Source: Pseudobutyrivibrio sp. UBA1225
GTDB taxonomy: Bacteria > Bacillota > Clostridia > Lachnospirales > Lachnospiraceae
Length of the DNA stretch: 64,000 nt
Reading direction: 5' to 3'
Assembly: GCA_002309345.1 (NCBI GenBank)
Contig: DBWZ01000091.1
Coordinates: 67,264 to 131,263 of the forward strand
Positions 44,987 to 54,295 of the stretch are shown in pieces (the first letter of the stretch is position 1; each line of letters starts with the position of its first letter). A model generated the notes under the pieces. The model searched no databases. It saw nothing but the letters and a program-made list of their open reading frames with translations, and was not told where the DNA came from. The position numbers and the translations under genes are program-made.

Positions 44987-46501
44987 ATGAAAAGAAGTAG
45001 TGGAATTTTATTGCCTATATCTTCGTTGCCATCACCTTATGGAATCGGAACCTTTGGAAAAGCGGCGTATAAGTTTGCGGATTTTTTGAAGGCAGCAGGT
45101 CAGAAATACTGGCAGATGCTACCTTTGGGGCAGACTAGTTATGGAGACAGTCCATATCAGTGCTTTTCAACTTTTGCAGGCAATCCTTACTACATCGATT
45201 TGGAAATGCTCATCAAGGATGGATTGCTCACCAAAAAAGAGGTGGAATCAGAAAGCTGGGGAACCAATCCTAGATATGTTGATTACGGACAGATTTATAC
45301 TAGCCGATTCAAGATTTTGGAGAAGGCAAAGGAGAGAGGCTACAAGGATTCTCTCGGGGAAATTTCTCACTTTAAAAAGAAAAATCCATGGGTGGAAAAC
45401 TATGGATTGTTTATGGCTATTAAAAAGCACTTTGGTCAGCTGAGCTGGCAGGAATGGCCGGAGGATGATATTCGTCTTCACAAATCCGCGGCAGTCGAAA
45501 AGTACAAGAAAGAACTAAAGGACGATATAGAGTTCTATATCTTTGTCCAATATCTGTTTTTCAAGCAGTGGAATGCCCTCAAGAGGTATATCAATGATTT
45601 GGGGATAGAAATCATAGGAGACTTGCCTATTTATGTGGCGCTTGATTCCTGTGATGTATGGGCAGAACCAGAATTTTTCAGCTTGGATGACGAAAACTAT
45701 CCAGTGGAGGTGTCTGGCGTGCCACCAGATTATTTCAGCAAAACGGGGCAGCTTTGGGGCAATCCATGCTATGACTGGAAGGCTCTCAAGAAGGATGGCT
45801 ATCGTTGGTGGATTAGGAGAATTGAGGGGGCCACAAAGCTCTACGATGTTCTTAGAATCGACCACTTTAGGGGCTTTGACGAATACTGGGCGGTGCCTTA
45901 TGGCCAAAAGACAGCCAAGAAGGGCAAATGGAAGAAGGGGCCTGGAATGGATTTGGTAGGACTTCTTTCCAAGACATTCCCTAAGACTCAGTTTATTGCA
46001 GAGGATTTGGGAGAGCCATCACCTACCGTTGTAAAACTTCTTCAGGACAGTGGATGGCCTGGCATGAAGGTGCTAGAGTTTGCCTTTGATTCGGGCGAGG
46101 CCAACAACTATCAGCCTCATACCTACGACAAAAACTGCGTTTGCTACACTGGCACCCACGACAATGCCACAATTATGGAGTGGTACGAGGAAGCGGATAA
46201 AAAGGACAAGGATTATGCCAGCAAGTATCTCGGAATCTCCAAGGGCGATGAGTTTAACTGGGGCATGATTCGCGGTGGAATGTGCTCGGTCGCAGATTTG
46301 TTCGTAGCTCAGATGCAGGACTACCTAGGCCTTGGCAAGTACAACAGAATCAACGTCCCTGGGACAGACAGTGGTAACTGGCAGTGGAGACTTTTGGCCA
46401 AGGAACTTAAGTCAGACCTAGCCAAAAAAATCCTAGAAATGACTATAATGTATGAACGAACCAAGAAACCCGTCACAAAGTCCAAAAAGAAGCGCAAATA
46501 G
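44987..46501 (+). CDS. malQ: 4-alpha-glucanotransferase
   Basis: The 504-aa GH77 enzyme moves glucan chains between malto-oligosaccharides and releases glucose in the cytoplasm. The N-terminus is typical (RSSGILLPISSLPSPYGIG). Catalytic parts include RIDHFRGF (nucleophile Asp), FIAEDLGE (acid/base Glu) and YTGTHDNAT. Length fits. TAGGAG precedes the ATG. It closes the uptake operon and a strong terminator follows. Confidence 0.96.
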   Translation: MKRSSGILLPISSLPSPYGIGTFGKAAYKFADFLKAAGQKYWQMLPLGQTSYGDSPYQCFSTFAGNPYYIDLEMLIKDGLLTKKEVESESWGTNPRYVDYGQIYTSRFKILEKAKERGYKDSLGEISHFKKKNPWVENYGLFMAIKKHFGQLSWQEWPEDDIRLHKSAAVEKYKKELKDDIEFYIFVQYLFFKQWNALKRYINDLGIEIIGDLPIYVALDSCDVWAEPEFFSLDDENYPVEVSGVPPDYFSKTGQLWGNPCYDWKALKKDGYRWWIRRIEGATKLYDVLRIDHFRGFDEYWAVPYGQKTAKKGKWKKGPGMDLVGLLSKTFPKTQFIAEDLGEPSPTVVKLLQDSGWPGMKVLEFAFDSGEANNYQPHTYDKNCVCYTGTHDNATIMEWYEEADKKDKDYASKYLGISKGDEFNWGMIRGGMCSVADLFVAQMQDYLGLGKYNRINVPGTDSGNWQWRLLAKELKSDLAKKILEMTIMYERTKKPVTKSKKKRK

Positions 46502-46556
46502 ACTGATACTATTCACAGACGCGATTGTCCGGCCCGCCCTTCTTCTAAAATAAAAG

Positions 46557-46604
46557 AGGATTCAGTGATTATCCGAGGATAATCACTGAATCCTGTTCTT
46601 TTTT
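46557..46604. terminator. strong terminator after malQ
   Basis: AGGATTCAGTGATTAT pairs perfectly with ATAATCACTGAATCCT around CCGAGG, followed by a T-rich run. It lies between convergent genes. Confidence 0.92.
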
Positions 46605-46646
46605 AGGGGAGTTTTTTAACAGTCCCTTTTTGCAATATTCATACGA

Positions 46647-47189
46647 TTAACTAATATAATAAGTTACCTTAGACAACTGGCCATTAGTTAAATAAATAAA
46701 AACTATAGTGTCACCACAATTGTATGCCAGAAAGTCATTACTTTCTGATATAGGAGTTCCAGTAATACGCTTCTTTAAATCATTAACAGTAATTTTCATA
46801 CCAATTCTGAGGTTATCACCTATTACGGCATTAGAACCGGTCACTTCAATAGAAGTTATTTTATATGAATTTCCACTTGAAACTGTATTCATCTTCACGT
46901 CTGATTGACCATAGTTATACTCCCTTCCATAATTAGTATCAACAGCATGAAAATCTTTAAATATAGACGCCAAATTCCAATGAACTGAACTGAAATCGTT
47001 GGTAATGCGAGTGCCATTTAATAAAAGTAAACTGTCATATATACCAAAGAGTTCAGATGGTCTATAAACAGTTTTTGCTTCCACCACTTTTCCTTCGTGG
47101 GTAGTTACTGTAACGTTTGTTCCATTACTGTAGCCTACAGCAAGCGCCATAGATGCCATTAAAGTAGCAGCTAAAATTCGTTTTTTCAT
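46647..47189 (-). CDS. small secreted protein of unknown function
   Basis: The 180-aa product has a signal peptide (MKKRILAATLMASMALAVGY) and a mature part of mostly strands. The C-terminal segment (LRIGMKITVNDLKKRITG, then IVFIYLTNGQLSKVTYYIS) recalls the BamE/SmpA-type fold; this is a weak similarity. I start at ATG 47189 after AGGAGG. Its leader carries a diverged copy of the promoter element found in the AT-rich island, though the two loci are 7 kb apart. Confidence 0.75.
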   Translation of the reverse strand: MKKRILAATLMASMALAVGYSNGTNVTVTTHEGKVVEAKTVYRPSELFGIYDSLLLLNGTRITNDFSSVHWNLASIFKDFHAVDTNYGREYNYGQSDVKMNTVSSGNSYKITSIEVTGSNAVIGDNLRIGMKITVNDLKKRITGTPISESNDFLAYNCGDTIVFIYLTNGQLSKVTYYIS

Positions 47190-47214
47190 TTTTGTACCTC
47201 CTAAATAGTTGCAT

Positions 47215-47305
47215 ATTTTCGACTCCTTAATAATGGAGTCGGATAACACTTACATATATATATCAATAAAAAAAAATTTTTTTTTCCATTTTTTGAAAAA
47301 AATTC
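47215..47305 (-). promoter_or_regulatory. island-type promoter element, copy P4, with leader hairpin
   Basis: On the minus strand TTTTTTTCAAAAAATGG is followed by an A run, a T run and TTATTGATATATATATG, in the same order and spacing as P1-P3. Between it and the ribosome binding site lies the hairpin GACTCC...GGAGTC (47220-47239). Confidence 0.55.
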
Positions 47306-47389
47306 AAATTTTAGGGAAATTTTTCAACAGCCCCCGAGTATAGAAGAAGCGACACTTGGCATTGAATAGTAACAATAGACGTGGTTTCT

Positions 47390-47418
47390 TTGCGTTAATT
47401 ATTACGGTGTGTTACAAT
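47390..47418 (+). promoter_or_regulatory. sigma-A-type promoter of PPIase lipoprotein gene
   Basis: TTGCGT and TACAAT are separated by 17 bp, 59 bp before the start codon at 47477. Confidence 0.6.
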
Positions 47419-47476
47419 ACAGAGGTTTTAACAACGCTGTAGACGGTAATACTCGGAATTAGGAGGATAATCACAT

Positions 47477-48910
47477 ATGAAAAAAAGATTAGTGGCAGGT
47501 GTATTAGCTGGAATCCTTGCTATTTCAGCTGTAGCCTGTGGAGATAAAGGTAAAAAGGACGCAGAAAAGGACGTAGCTCCAATAGAATATGATGTAAAAG
47601 ACTATGTTAAGCTTGGAGACTACAAGGGTATCGAGGTTACAGTTGAAGGTCAGTACGAGTATACTGACGAGGGCTTCGACCAGTACATGAATGAGCAGCT
47701 TCTGGATATGGGCTTATATGCAGAAGACAAAAGCAAGACCACGGTCGAAGAGGATTCAATAGTTAACGTTGATTATGTGGGCTCTAAGGACGATGTGCCA
47801 TTTGATAACGGCTCAGCCGAAGATCAAAACATCGATATCAAGAACAATGGCGCCGCTGGTGGCGGTGGATATATTCCAGGCTTTAGTGAAGGCCTTGTAG
47901 GTCATAGTGTTGGCGAAGAAGTGGCATACGATGTCAAATTTCCAGATGACTATGGCAATAAGGATTTGGCAGGACAGACAGTTGTATTTACCTTCCAGAT
48001 TAACTATATCGCAAAGCCAATCGAGAAAACGTCTGACCTTACAGACGAAATAGTATCTAAGTATTTTGCTCCTCAGACACCAAGTGCTGATGAATCAAAC
48101 TCAGAGGATAAAGACTCAGATGGTAAAGATTCAGGGGACAAAGACTCAAAGGACAAAGACTCAAAGGACAAAGATTCAGATAGCAAAGACTCAAAGGACA
48201 AAGATTCAGATAGCAAAGACTCAGAGGATAAAGACTCAAAAGATAAAGATTCAAAGGATGAAGCTTCCGACAAAAAAGATGATAAAGCTCAGTCAGATAC
48301 TGAAATAACAATGACAGTAGATGAATTCTTGGAAAACGCCAAGGCAGAATACAAGAGCATGTTAGAAGAGAATCTTGAAAGTGATAAGCAGCAGGCTGTT
48401 GCCGACGCAGTTGTAAAAAACAGCACTGTTTCAAAGGTTCCAAAGGGACTTCTTCAGGCGAGAATCGACGCTGCTGTTCAAGTGCAGGAAGAGATGATTC
48501 GCAAGCAGACTGGCGATAAGAAAGCCACACTGAAGAAATATTGCGAGCAGATGGGTACTGACTATGAAGAGATTATGGACAGTCTGAAATCTGACATGAA
48601 GAAATCAACCAAGACAGAACTTGTTTGGCAGGCAATAGCTGAGGCAGAGGGCTTAAAGATTGATGACAAGGAATTCAATTCCTTCGTTAAAAACTTATCT
48701 TCAATGTATGGCTACGAGGATGAAAAGGCTTTATACAAAGCATTTTCGGTTCCTGGTTACGATGGAGAAAGATATTTTAAATTGCTATTCCTCAACCGTC
48801 AGGCAGCAGATTTCTGCATAGAAAATGCTGTGTTTAATCAGGTAGAGGCCACAAATGATGATGAAGCCGAAGAAGGTGATGGACTAGATCCACAACCGTC
48901 AGACAATTAG
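47477..48910 (+). CDS. trigger-factor-like peptidyl-prolyl isomerase lipoprotein
   Basis: The 477-aa product has a lipoprotein signal (lipobox AVAC, Cys21). An FKBP-type domain with neighbouring parts follows (about 35-185; IVNVDYVGSKDD, IPGFSEGLVGHSVGE). An acidic/basic low-complexity linker (about 200-275) is built of Asp-Ser-Lys-Asp-Lys units. A trigger-factor-like helical C-terminus follows (about 280-460). It is probably a surface-anchored folding helper for exported proteins. The secDF gene nearby fits. The linker DNA is a run of near-repeats and may vary in length. Confidence 0.85.
   Translation: MKKRLVAGVLAGILAISAVACGDKGKKDAEKDVAPIEYDVKDYVKLGDYKGIEVTVEGQYEYTDEGFDQYMNEQLLDMGLYAEDKSKTTVEEDSIVNVDYVGSKDDVPFDNGSAEDQNIDIKNNGAAGGGGYIPGFSEGLVGHSVGEEVAYDVKFPDDYGNKDLAGQTVVFTFQINYIAKPIEKTSDLTDEIVSKYFAPQTPSADESNSEDKDSDGKDSGDKDSKDKDSKDKDSDSKDSKDKDSDSKDSEDKDSKDKDSKDEASDKKDDKAQSDTEITMTVDEFLENAKAEYKSMLEENLESDKQQAVADAVVKNSTVSKVPKGLLQARIDAAVQVQEEMIRKQTGDKKATLKKYCEQMGTDYEEIMDSLKSDMKKSTKTELVWQAIAEAEGLKIDDKEFNSFVKNLSSMYGYEDEKALYKAFSVPGYDGERYFKLLFLNRQAADFCIENAVFNQVEATNDDEAEEGDGLDPQPSDN
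48100..48270 (+). repeat. in-frame DNA repeats encoding Asp/Ser/Lys linker
   Basis: Units such as GACTCAAAGGACAAA and GATTCAGATAGCAAA repeat with small changes, all in multiples of three. They encode the hydrophilic linker between the PPIase and C-terminal domains. Repeats of this kind gain and lose units easily. Confidence 0.85.
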
Positions 48911-48918
48911 GAAGGGAC

Positions 48919-48947
48919 TTCCTATTTTAGGGAACCTGTAGTATAAT
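48919..48947 (+). promoter_or_regulatory. likely promoter of scfA
   Basis: TATAAT at 48942-48947 is a perfect -10 box. The -35 candidate TTCCTA, 17 bp upstream, is weak. A short hairpin TCTAGGTCTCGGCCTAGA follows near 48959. Confidence 0.5.
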
Positions 48948-48999
48948 TTACGTTATCTATCTAGGTCTCGGCCTAGAGACTACGAAAAGGAGATTCAAA

Positions 49000-49140
49000 A
49001 TGGAACACATCAAGACATTAAATACTAAGAGATTACAGAACACTGTTAAAGAAGGCGGCTGTGGCGAGTGCCAGACATCATGTCAGTCAGCTTGCAAGAC
49101 TTCTTGTACAGTTGGTAATCAGAGCTGTGAGCAGAAATAA
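49000..49140 (+). CDS. scfA: SCIFF ranthipeptide precursor (six Cys in forty-five)
   Basis: The 46-aa peptide has six cysteines at 21, 24, 28, 32, 36 and 43 in the C-terminal half (CGECQTSCQSACKTSC, then NQSC), after a leader that starts MEHIKTLNTKRLQNTVKEGG. This is the SCIFF family, found almost throughout Clostridia. The neighbouring radical SAM enzyme links Cys sulfur to other residues as thioethers. A good ribosome binding site (AAAAGGAG) precedes the ATG. Biological role of the mature peptide is not known. Confidence 0.95.
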   Translation: MEHIKTLNTKRLQNTVKEGGCGECQTSCQSACKTSCTVGNQSCEQK

Positions 49141-49173
49141 TAAGCTTGTAGTAACGAGTTATATTTAACGCTA

Positions 49174-49206
49174 AGACCGGTCTCTATTTATTAGGGAACG
49201 GTCTAT
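49174..49206 (+). terminator. imperfect hairpin between scfA and scfB
   Basis: AGACCG-GTCTCT and AGGGAA-CGGTCT can pair around ATTTATT. There is no long T run, so it may act as a partial terminator or RNA-stabilising structure that lets the precursor be made in excess over the maturase. Confidence 0.5.
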
Positions 49207-49234
49207 TGTGCGTTTATGAAAGGACATTTTTTTA

Positions 49235-50608
49235 GTGATACACCAGTTTAAAAACAACGGTTACAACGTTGTCATTGATGTTAACAGTGGTGCCATTCAC
49301 GTAGTGGATGATGTCACCTACGATTTTTTATCTTATTGGCAAGAGTCCGGTAAAGAACAAGCCTTTGCCAAGATGAAAGAGACACACTCTCAGGTTTCAG
49401 AGAGCGAGCTTTTGGAGATTCAGTCCGAGATAGATTCTCTCATTCAGGATGGTTCTCTATTCACAGAGGATAATTATGAGCCAAAGATTAAGGACTTCAC
49501 CGCACGTCCTACAGTTGTAAAGGCTCTTTGCTTACATATAACCCACGATTGCAATCTCGCATGCAAGTATTGCTTCGCGGAAGAGGGTGAGTATCACACT
49601 GGCAAGCGTGAGCTTATGAGTTATGAGGTGGGCAAGCAGGCACTAGATTTCCTTGTTGCCAATTCAGGCAGCAGAGTCAACCTAGAGGTGGATTTCTTCG
49701 GTGGTGAGCCACTTATGAACTGGCAAGTGGTTAAGGATTTAGTTGCCTATGGTCGCTCTATAGAAAAGCAACATAATAAAAATTTCAGATTTACACTTAC
49801 AACAAACGGCGTGCTTTTAAACGACGAGATTCAGGAGTTTGCCAACAAGGAGATGGCCAATGTGGTTCTCAGCTGCGATGGTCGTCCTGAGATACATGAT
49901 CTTATGCGCCCATTCAGAAAGGGTGCTCCTAGCTACGATATAGTTATGCCAAAGTTTAAAAAGCTGGCAGAGTCTAGAAACCAAGATAAATACTATATTC
50001 GTGGCACATTTACGCGCAACAATCTGGATTTTTCAAAGGATGTTATTCATCTTGCCAACGAGGGCTTCAAGCAGATTTCTGTGGAGCCTGTAGTTGCACA
50101 GGAGACAGACGACTATGCTCTTCGAGAAGAGGATTTACCAAAGCTCTTTGAGGAATACGATAGTCTTGCAGCCGAGATGATGCGTCGCCAGGGCACCGAT
50201 AAGGATTTCAATTTCTTCCACTTCATGATTGATTTGGAAGGCGGCCCTTGTGTTTACAAGAGACTTTCAGGTTGTGGCTCTGGTACAGAGTACATGGCAG
50301 TCACACCTACCGGCGAGCTTTATCCATGTCATCAGTTTGTTGGTAACACAGATTTCTGTCTTGGAGATGTCTGGAACGGTGTTAAAAAGACAGAGGTTGT
50401 CAATGAATTCAAGCACTGCAACGTATACGCCAAGGAAGAATGCCGCAACTGCTTCGCTAGATTCTACTGTAGCGGTGGCTGTGCAGCCAATGCATTCAAC
50501 TTTACAGGAAGCATCCTAGGCAATTATCACGTGGGTTGCGAGCTTCAGAAAAAACGAATTGAGTGTGCTATAGCACTTAAGGTTCACGCAGCATCCAAGG
50601 ATGCCTAG
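49235..50608 (+). CDS. scfB: SCIFF radical SAM maturase with SPASM domain
   Basis: The 457-aa enzyme installs thioether links in the SCIFF peptide. It has an N-terminal peptide-recognition region (about 1-85), then the radical SAM cluster site CNLACKYC (Cys106, Cys110, Cys113). A SPASM domain near the C-terminus has further iron-sulfur Cys residues (LSGCGSGTEYMAV, YPCHQF, CRNCFARFYCSGGC). The start is GTG at 49235, 10 nt after GAAAGGA. It lies between scfA and secDF, the usual order in Clostridia as far as I recall. Confidence 0.95.
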   Translation: MIHQFKNNGYNVVIDVNSGAIHVVDDVTYDFLSYWQESGKEQAFAKMKETHSQVSESELLEIQSEIDSLIQDGSLFTEDNYEPKIKDFTARPTVVKALCLHITHDCNLACKYCFAEEGEYHTGKRELMSYEVGKQALDFLVANSGSRVNLEVDFFGGEPLMNWQVVKDLVAYGRSIEKQHNKNFRFTLTTNGVLLNDEIQEFANKEMANVVLSCDGRPEIHDLMRPFRKGAPSYDIVMPKFKKLAESRNQDKYYIRGTFTRNNLDFSKDVIHLANEGFKQISVEPVVAQETDDYALREEDLPKLFEEYDSLAAEMMRRQGTDKDFNFFHFMIDLEGGPCVYKRLSGCGSGTEYMAVTPTGELYPCHQFVGNTDFCLGDVWNGVKKTEVVNEFKHCNVYAKEECRNCFARFYCSGGCAANAFNFTGSILGNYHVGCELQKKRIECAIALKVHAASKDA

Positions 50609-50643
50609 TGATCAGCATAAATAAACGGATAGGAGAACACATA

Positions 50644-52983
50644 ATGAAACGTTTAAAAAAGGGACAGGGGATTGCCTGGCTTATAGCATTATTAGCATGT
50701 TTAGGTCTTCTTGGATTCTATGCTTTTACTGTAATTCAAGGCACAATTAAGACTAATGATTCTAGCGTAAAGCTTAGTGAAAAGCAGTTAAAGAAGTACA
50801 AGGAAGACAGCTTAAAGCTCGGCCTTGATCTTGACGGTGGCGTTAGTATCACATACGAGGCTGTTGGCAAGAAGCCTACAGACGAGCAGATAAACGATAC
50901 TATTCTCAAGCTTCAGCAACGTATCGAAAACGATCTTGGTGAAGAGAGCTCAACAACAGAGGCAAACGTATACCGTGTTGGCGACAAGAGAATCACAGTT
51001 GAAATTCCAGGTGTTTCTGATGCAAACGCGTTGCTTGAAGAGTTAGGTACACCTGGTAAGTTATATTTCATCTCTGAAAAGGATGCAGAGGGAAATCTAA
51101 ACTACACAGCTAATTATGGCCCTGATGGCAAAATTACAGGTGAGCTTTCAGCTGATATCGAAACATTAAAGGAAAAAGGTGCGGTTATTTGTGAGGGTAC
51201 AAATGTTAAGGCTGCACAGGGCAGAGCTTCGCAGGATCAGACAACAGGCGCTGCCAAATACGTAGTTGCACTCGAGTTTGATGAAAAGGGAACAGAAGCA
51301 TTCTCTCAGGCTACAACAGTTGCAGCTATGACAAAAGAACACATTGCAATTTACTATGATGGTGAGTTCATATCCAACCCTACTGTGCAGACAGTTATCT
51401 CAAATGGTAAATGCGAAATCACAGGTATGGCTTCAATGGAGGAGGCTGAAAAGCTTGCTTCGTATATACGTATCGGTGGTCTTGATATCGACCTTAAGGA
51501 ATTAGAGTCACAGGTTGTAGGTGCTCAGCTCGGTGCTGATGCCCTAAAGACATCTTTATTCGCAGCTTTAATCGGACTCATTCTAGTAATGGTGTTCTTA
51601 ATCATTATGTACAGAATACCAGGTGTGGTTTCTTCAATTGCTCTTGCTATTTACACAACATTACTTGTTAGCATTCTCAAGGCGTTTGATATCACACTTA
51701 CACTTCCAGGTATCGCAGGTATGATTCTTTCAATCGGTATGGCGGTTGATGCAAATGTTATCTGCTTTGCCCGTGTCAGAGAAGAAATCAAGTCTGGTAG
51801 ACCAGTTATCTCGGCTATAGAGACAGGTTTCTCAAAGGCGCTTTCAGCTATCCTTGATGGAAATATCACAACACTTCTTGCAGCAGCAGTTCTCGGCGTG
51901 CTTGGTTCAGGTACAGTAAAGGGCTTTGCTATTACTCTTGCACTTGGTGTTGTTTTATCAATGTTTACAGCGCTTGTTATCACAAGAATTCTCATCAATG
52001 CATTCTATGCAATTGGTGCTAGAGATGCCAAGCTTTACGGTCAGGCAAAAGAGCCTACCAAGTTCGACTTCGTTGGCAAAAAGGCTATCTTCATCGGAAT
52101 ATCTGTTGCTATCATCGCAGCGGGCTTTGTTTCAATCGGTGCATTCAAAGCATCAAAGGGACAAGGTCTTAACTATTCATTAGAGTTCCTTGGAGGTACA
52201 TCTACAACTGTAGATTTCAAAGAGGCTCAGACAAATGATGTCATCGATAAAGAAATCATTCCTGCAATCAAGGATACAGTTGGCAAGACAGATGTTCAAA
52301 AGAGTACTGTAGACGGCACAAATCAGGTTATCTTCAAGACACGTAACCTTGATCTTAAAGAGAGAACAGCTTTAGAAAAGATGTTTGAAAGCAAATATGA
52401 CATAGCTGAAAAGTCAATCACTTCTCAGTCTATCGGTTCAACAATCTCAGGAGAGATGCGTTCACAGTCAGCAATCGCCGTTGTTGTTGCCGTTGTATTT
52501 ATGCTTATTTATATTTGGTTCAGATTTAAGGACATCAGATTTGCTTCATCAGCAATCTTCGCTCTTATCCACGATGTTCTCATTGTACTTGCACTTTATG
52601 CATTCACTAGACTTTCAGTTGGTGCTGCATTTATCGCATGTATGCTTACAGTTATCGGTTACTCAGTCAACGATACAATCGTCGTATTCGACCGTATCCG
52701 AGAGAACCACAAATCCCTTAGAATAGAGACAAGAGAGTCTCTCAAGGAGCTTGCAAACAGCTCATTAGCACAGACACTTTCACGTAGTATTTCAACATCA
52801 ATTACTACAGCAATCACTGTACTTATGCTTCTCATCTTAGGTGTTTCTACAATCCGTGAGTTCGCATTACCACTTCTTGCTGGTGTAATTGCTGGTACAT
52901 ATTCTTCTATTTTCATCGCTACACAGCTTTGGTATATGTTCAAGGTTGCCAAGATGCCTGCTGATGAAAAGAAGGGAATTTAA
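50644..52983 (+). CDS. secDF: protein translocase subunits SecD and SecF fused
   Basis: The 779-aa membrane protein uses proton flow to help protein export through SecYEG. It holds two six-helix halves. SecD (about 1-450) has LGLDLDGGVSITYE and the helix-4 region GMILSIGMAVDANVICFARV. SecF (about 480-779) has the corresponding GYSVNDTIVVFDRIREN. I start at ATG 50644 after AGGAGAA; an upstream GTG at 50608 overlaps the scfB stop. The fused form is common in Firmicutes. Confidence 0.95.
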   Translation: MKRLKKGQGIAWLIALLACLGLLGFYAFTVIQGTIKTNDSSVKLSEKQLKKYKEDSLKLGLDLDGGVSITYEAVGKKPTDEQINDTILKLQQRIENDLGEESSTTEANVYRVGDKRITVEIPGVSDANALLEELGTPGKLYFISEKDAEGNLNYTANYGPDGKITGELSADIETLKEKGAVICEGTNVKAAQGRASQDQTTGAAKYVVALEFDEKGTEAFSQATTVAAMTKEHIAIYYDGEFISNPTVQTVISNGKCEITGMASMEEAEKLASYIRIGGLDIDLKELESQVVGAQLGADALKTSLFAALIGLILVMVFLIIMYRIPGVVSSIALAIYTTLLVSILKAFDITLTLPGIAGMILSIGMAVDANVICFARVREEIKSGRPVISAIETGFSKALSAILDGNITTLLAAAVLGVLGSGTVKGFAITLALGVVLSMFTALVITRILINAFYAIGARDAKLYGQAKEPTKFDFVGKKAIFIGISVAIIAAGFVSIGAFKASKGQGLNYSLEFLGGTSTTVDFKEAQTNDVIDKEIIPAIKDTVGKTDVQKSTVDGTNQVIFKTRNLDLKERTALEKMFESKYDIAEKSITSQSIGSTISGEMRSQSAIAVVVAVVFMLIYIWFRFKDIRFASSAIFALIHDVLIVLALYAFTRLSVGAAFIACMLTVIGYSVNDTIVVFDRIRENHKSLRIETRESLKELANSSLAQTLSRSISTSITTAITVLMLLILGVSTIREFALPLLAGVIAGTYSSIFIATQLWYMFKVAKMPADEKKGI

Positions 52984-53005
52984 GTTTTAGACTAGGAGAG
53001 AAAAA

Positions 53006-54295
53006 ATGATAGACATTAAGTTTTTGCGTGAGAACCCAGATGTAGTAAAGGAAAATATCAAGAAAAAGTTTCAGGAACACAAGCTTGGTCTAGTAGACGA
53101 GGTTATCGAGCTTGATGACAAGCGTCGCGCAGCTCAGCAGGAAGCCGACAACATGAGAGCCAAGATGAATCAGACATCAAAGCAAATCGGCGCTCTTATG
53201 GGACAGGGCAAAAAGGACGAAGCAGAGGCTGTCAAGGCTGAGGTTGCAGACCTCAAGCAAAAGATCAAGGACTTGGAGCCAGTTGAAAAGGAGCTTGCTG
53301 ACAAGGTTGAAGAAATCATGATGAAGATTCCAAACATCATCGATCCTTCAGTTCCTATCGGTCCAGATGATTCCTGCAACGTAGAAATCGAAAAGTTCGG
53401 TGAGCCAGTAGTTCCTGATTTCGAGATTCCTTATCACACGGACATCATGGAAAGATTCAATGGTATCGATATGGATGCTGCCGGCAAGGTGGCAGGTAAC
53501 GGCTTCTATTATCTGATGGGAGATATCGCTCGCCTTCACTCAGCAGTTATTTCATACGCGCGTGATTTCATGATTGACAGAGGCTTTACATATTGCATTC
53601 CACCTTTCATGATTCGTTCAAACGTAGTTACTGGTGTTATGTCATTCGAAGAAATGGATGCCATGATGTACAAAATCGAGGGCGAGGATCTTTACCTCAT
53701 CGGTACATCAGAGCACTCTATGATAGGTAAGTTCATTGATACACTCAATGACGAGGCAAGCTTGCCACAGACACTTACAAGCTACAGCCCATGCTTCAGA
53801 AAAGAGAAGGGCGCACACGGCATCGAAGAGCGTGGTGTTTATCGTATTCACCAGTTCGAAAAGCAGGAGATGATTGTAGTTTGTAAGCCAGAAGAATCTA
53901 AAAAGTACTACGATGTTCTTTGGAAGAATACTGTTGATTTGTTCCGCAGCTTAGATATTCCTGTTCGTACTTTAGAGTGTTGCTCAGGCGATCTTGCAGA
54001 TCTCAAGGTTAAGTCTTGCGACGTAGAAGCTTGGTCACCACGTCAAAAGAAGTACTTCGAGGTTGGAAGCTGCTCTAACCTTGGAGATGCTCAGGCTCGC
54101 CGCCTCAAGATTCGCGTAAAGGGCGAGGATGGCAGCAAGTACTTTGCGCACACCTTAAACAACACCGTAGTAGCTCCACCACGTATGCTCATCGCATTCT
54201 TGGAGAACAACCTCCACGAGGATGGCTCCGTATCCATCCCAGAGGCGCTTCGTCCATACATGGGAGGCAAGGAACTACTCGTTCCCGTTAAATAA
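53006..54295 (+). CDS. serS: seryl-tRNA synthetase
   Basis: The 429-aa class II synthetase charges tRNA-Ser. It has the N-terminal coiled-coil arm (about 25-105). The catalytic core follows with motif 2 (CFRKEKGAHGIEERGVYRIH) and motif 3 (NNTVVAPPRMLIAFLEN). Length is normal. It follows secDF by 22 bp with its own AGGAGAG site, so it may be expressed from the same transcript. No T-box is present. Confidence 0.97.
   Translation: MIDIKFLRENPDVVKENIKKKFQEHKLGLVDEVIELDDKRRAAQQEADNMRAKMNQTSKQIGALMGQGKKDEAEAVKAEVADLKQKIKDLEPVEKELADKVEEIMMKIPNIIDPSVPIGPDDSCNVEIEKFGEPVVPDFEIPYHTDIMERFNGIDMDAAGKVAGNGFYYLMGDIARLHSAVISYARDFMIDRGFTYCIPPFMIRSNVVTGVMSFEEMDAMMYKIEGEDLYLIGTSEHSMIGKFIDTLNDEASLPQTLTSYSPCFRKEKGAHGIEERGVYRIHQFEKQEMIVVCKPEESKKYYDVLWKNTVDLFRSLDIPVRTLECCSGDLADLKVKSCDVEAWSPRQKKYFEVGSCSNLGDAQARRLKIRVKGEDGSKYFAHTLNNTVVAPPRMLIAFLENNLHEDGSVSIPEALRPYMGGKELLVPVK

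Noticed and set aside
48057..48530. 157-codon minus-strand frame and other frames opposite the Asp/Ser/Lys repeat
   Set aside because: They result from the low-complexity repeat DNA of the PPIase lipoprotein gene.
52984..53005. T-box before serS
   Set aside because: Only 22 bp separate secDF from serS, too short for a T-box.
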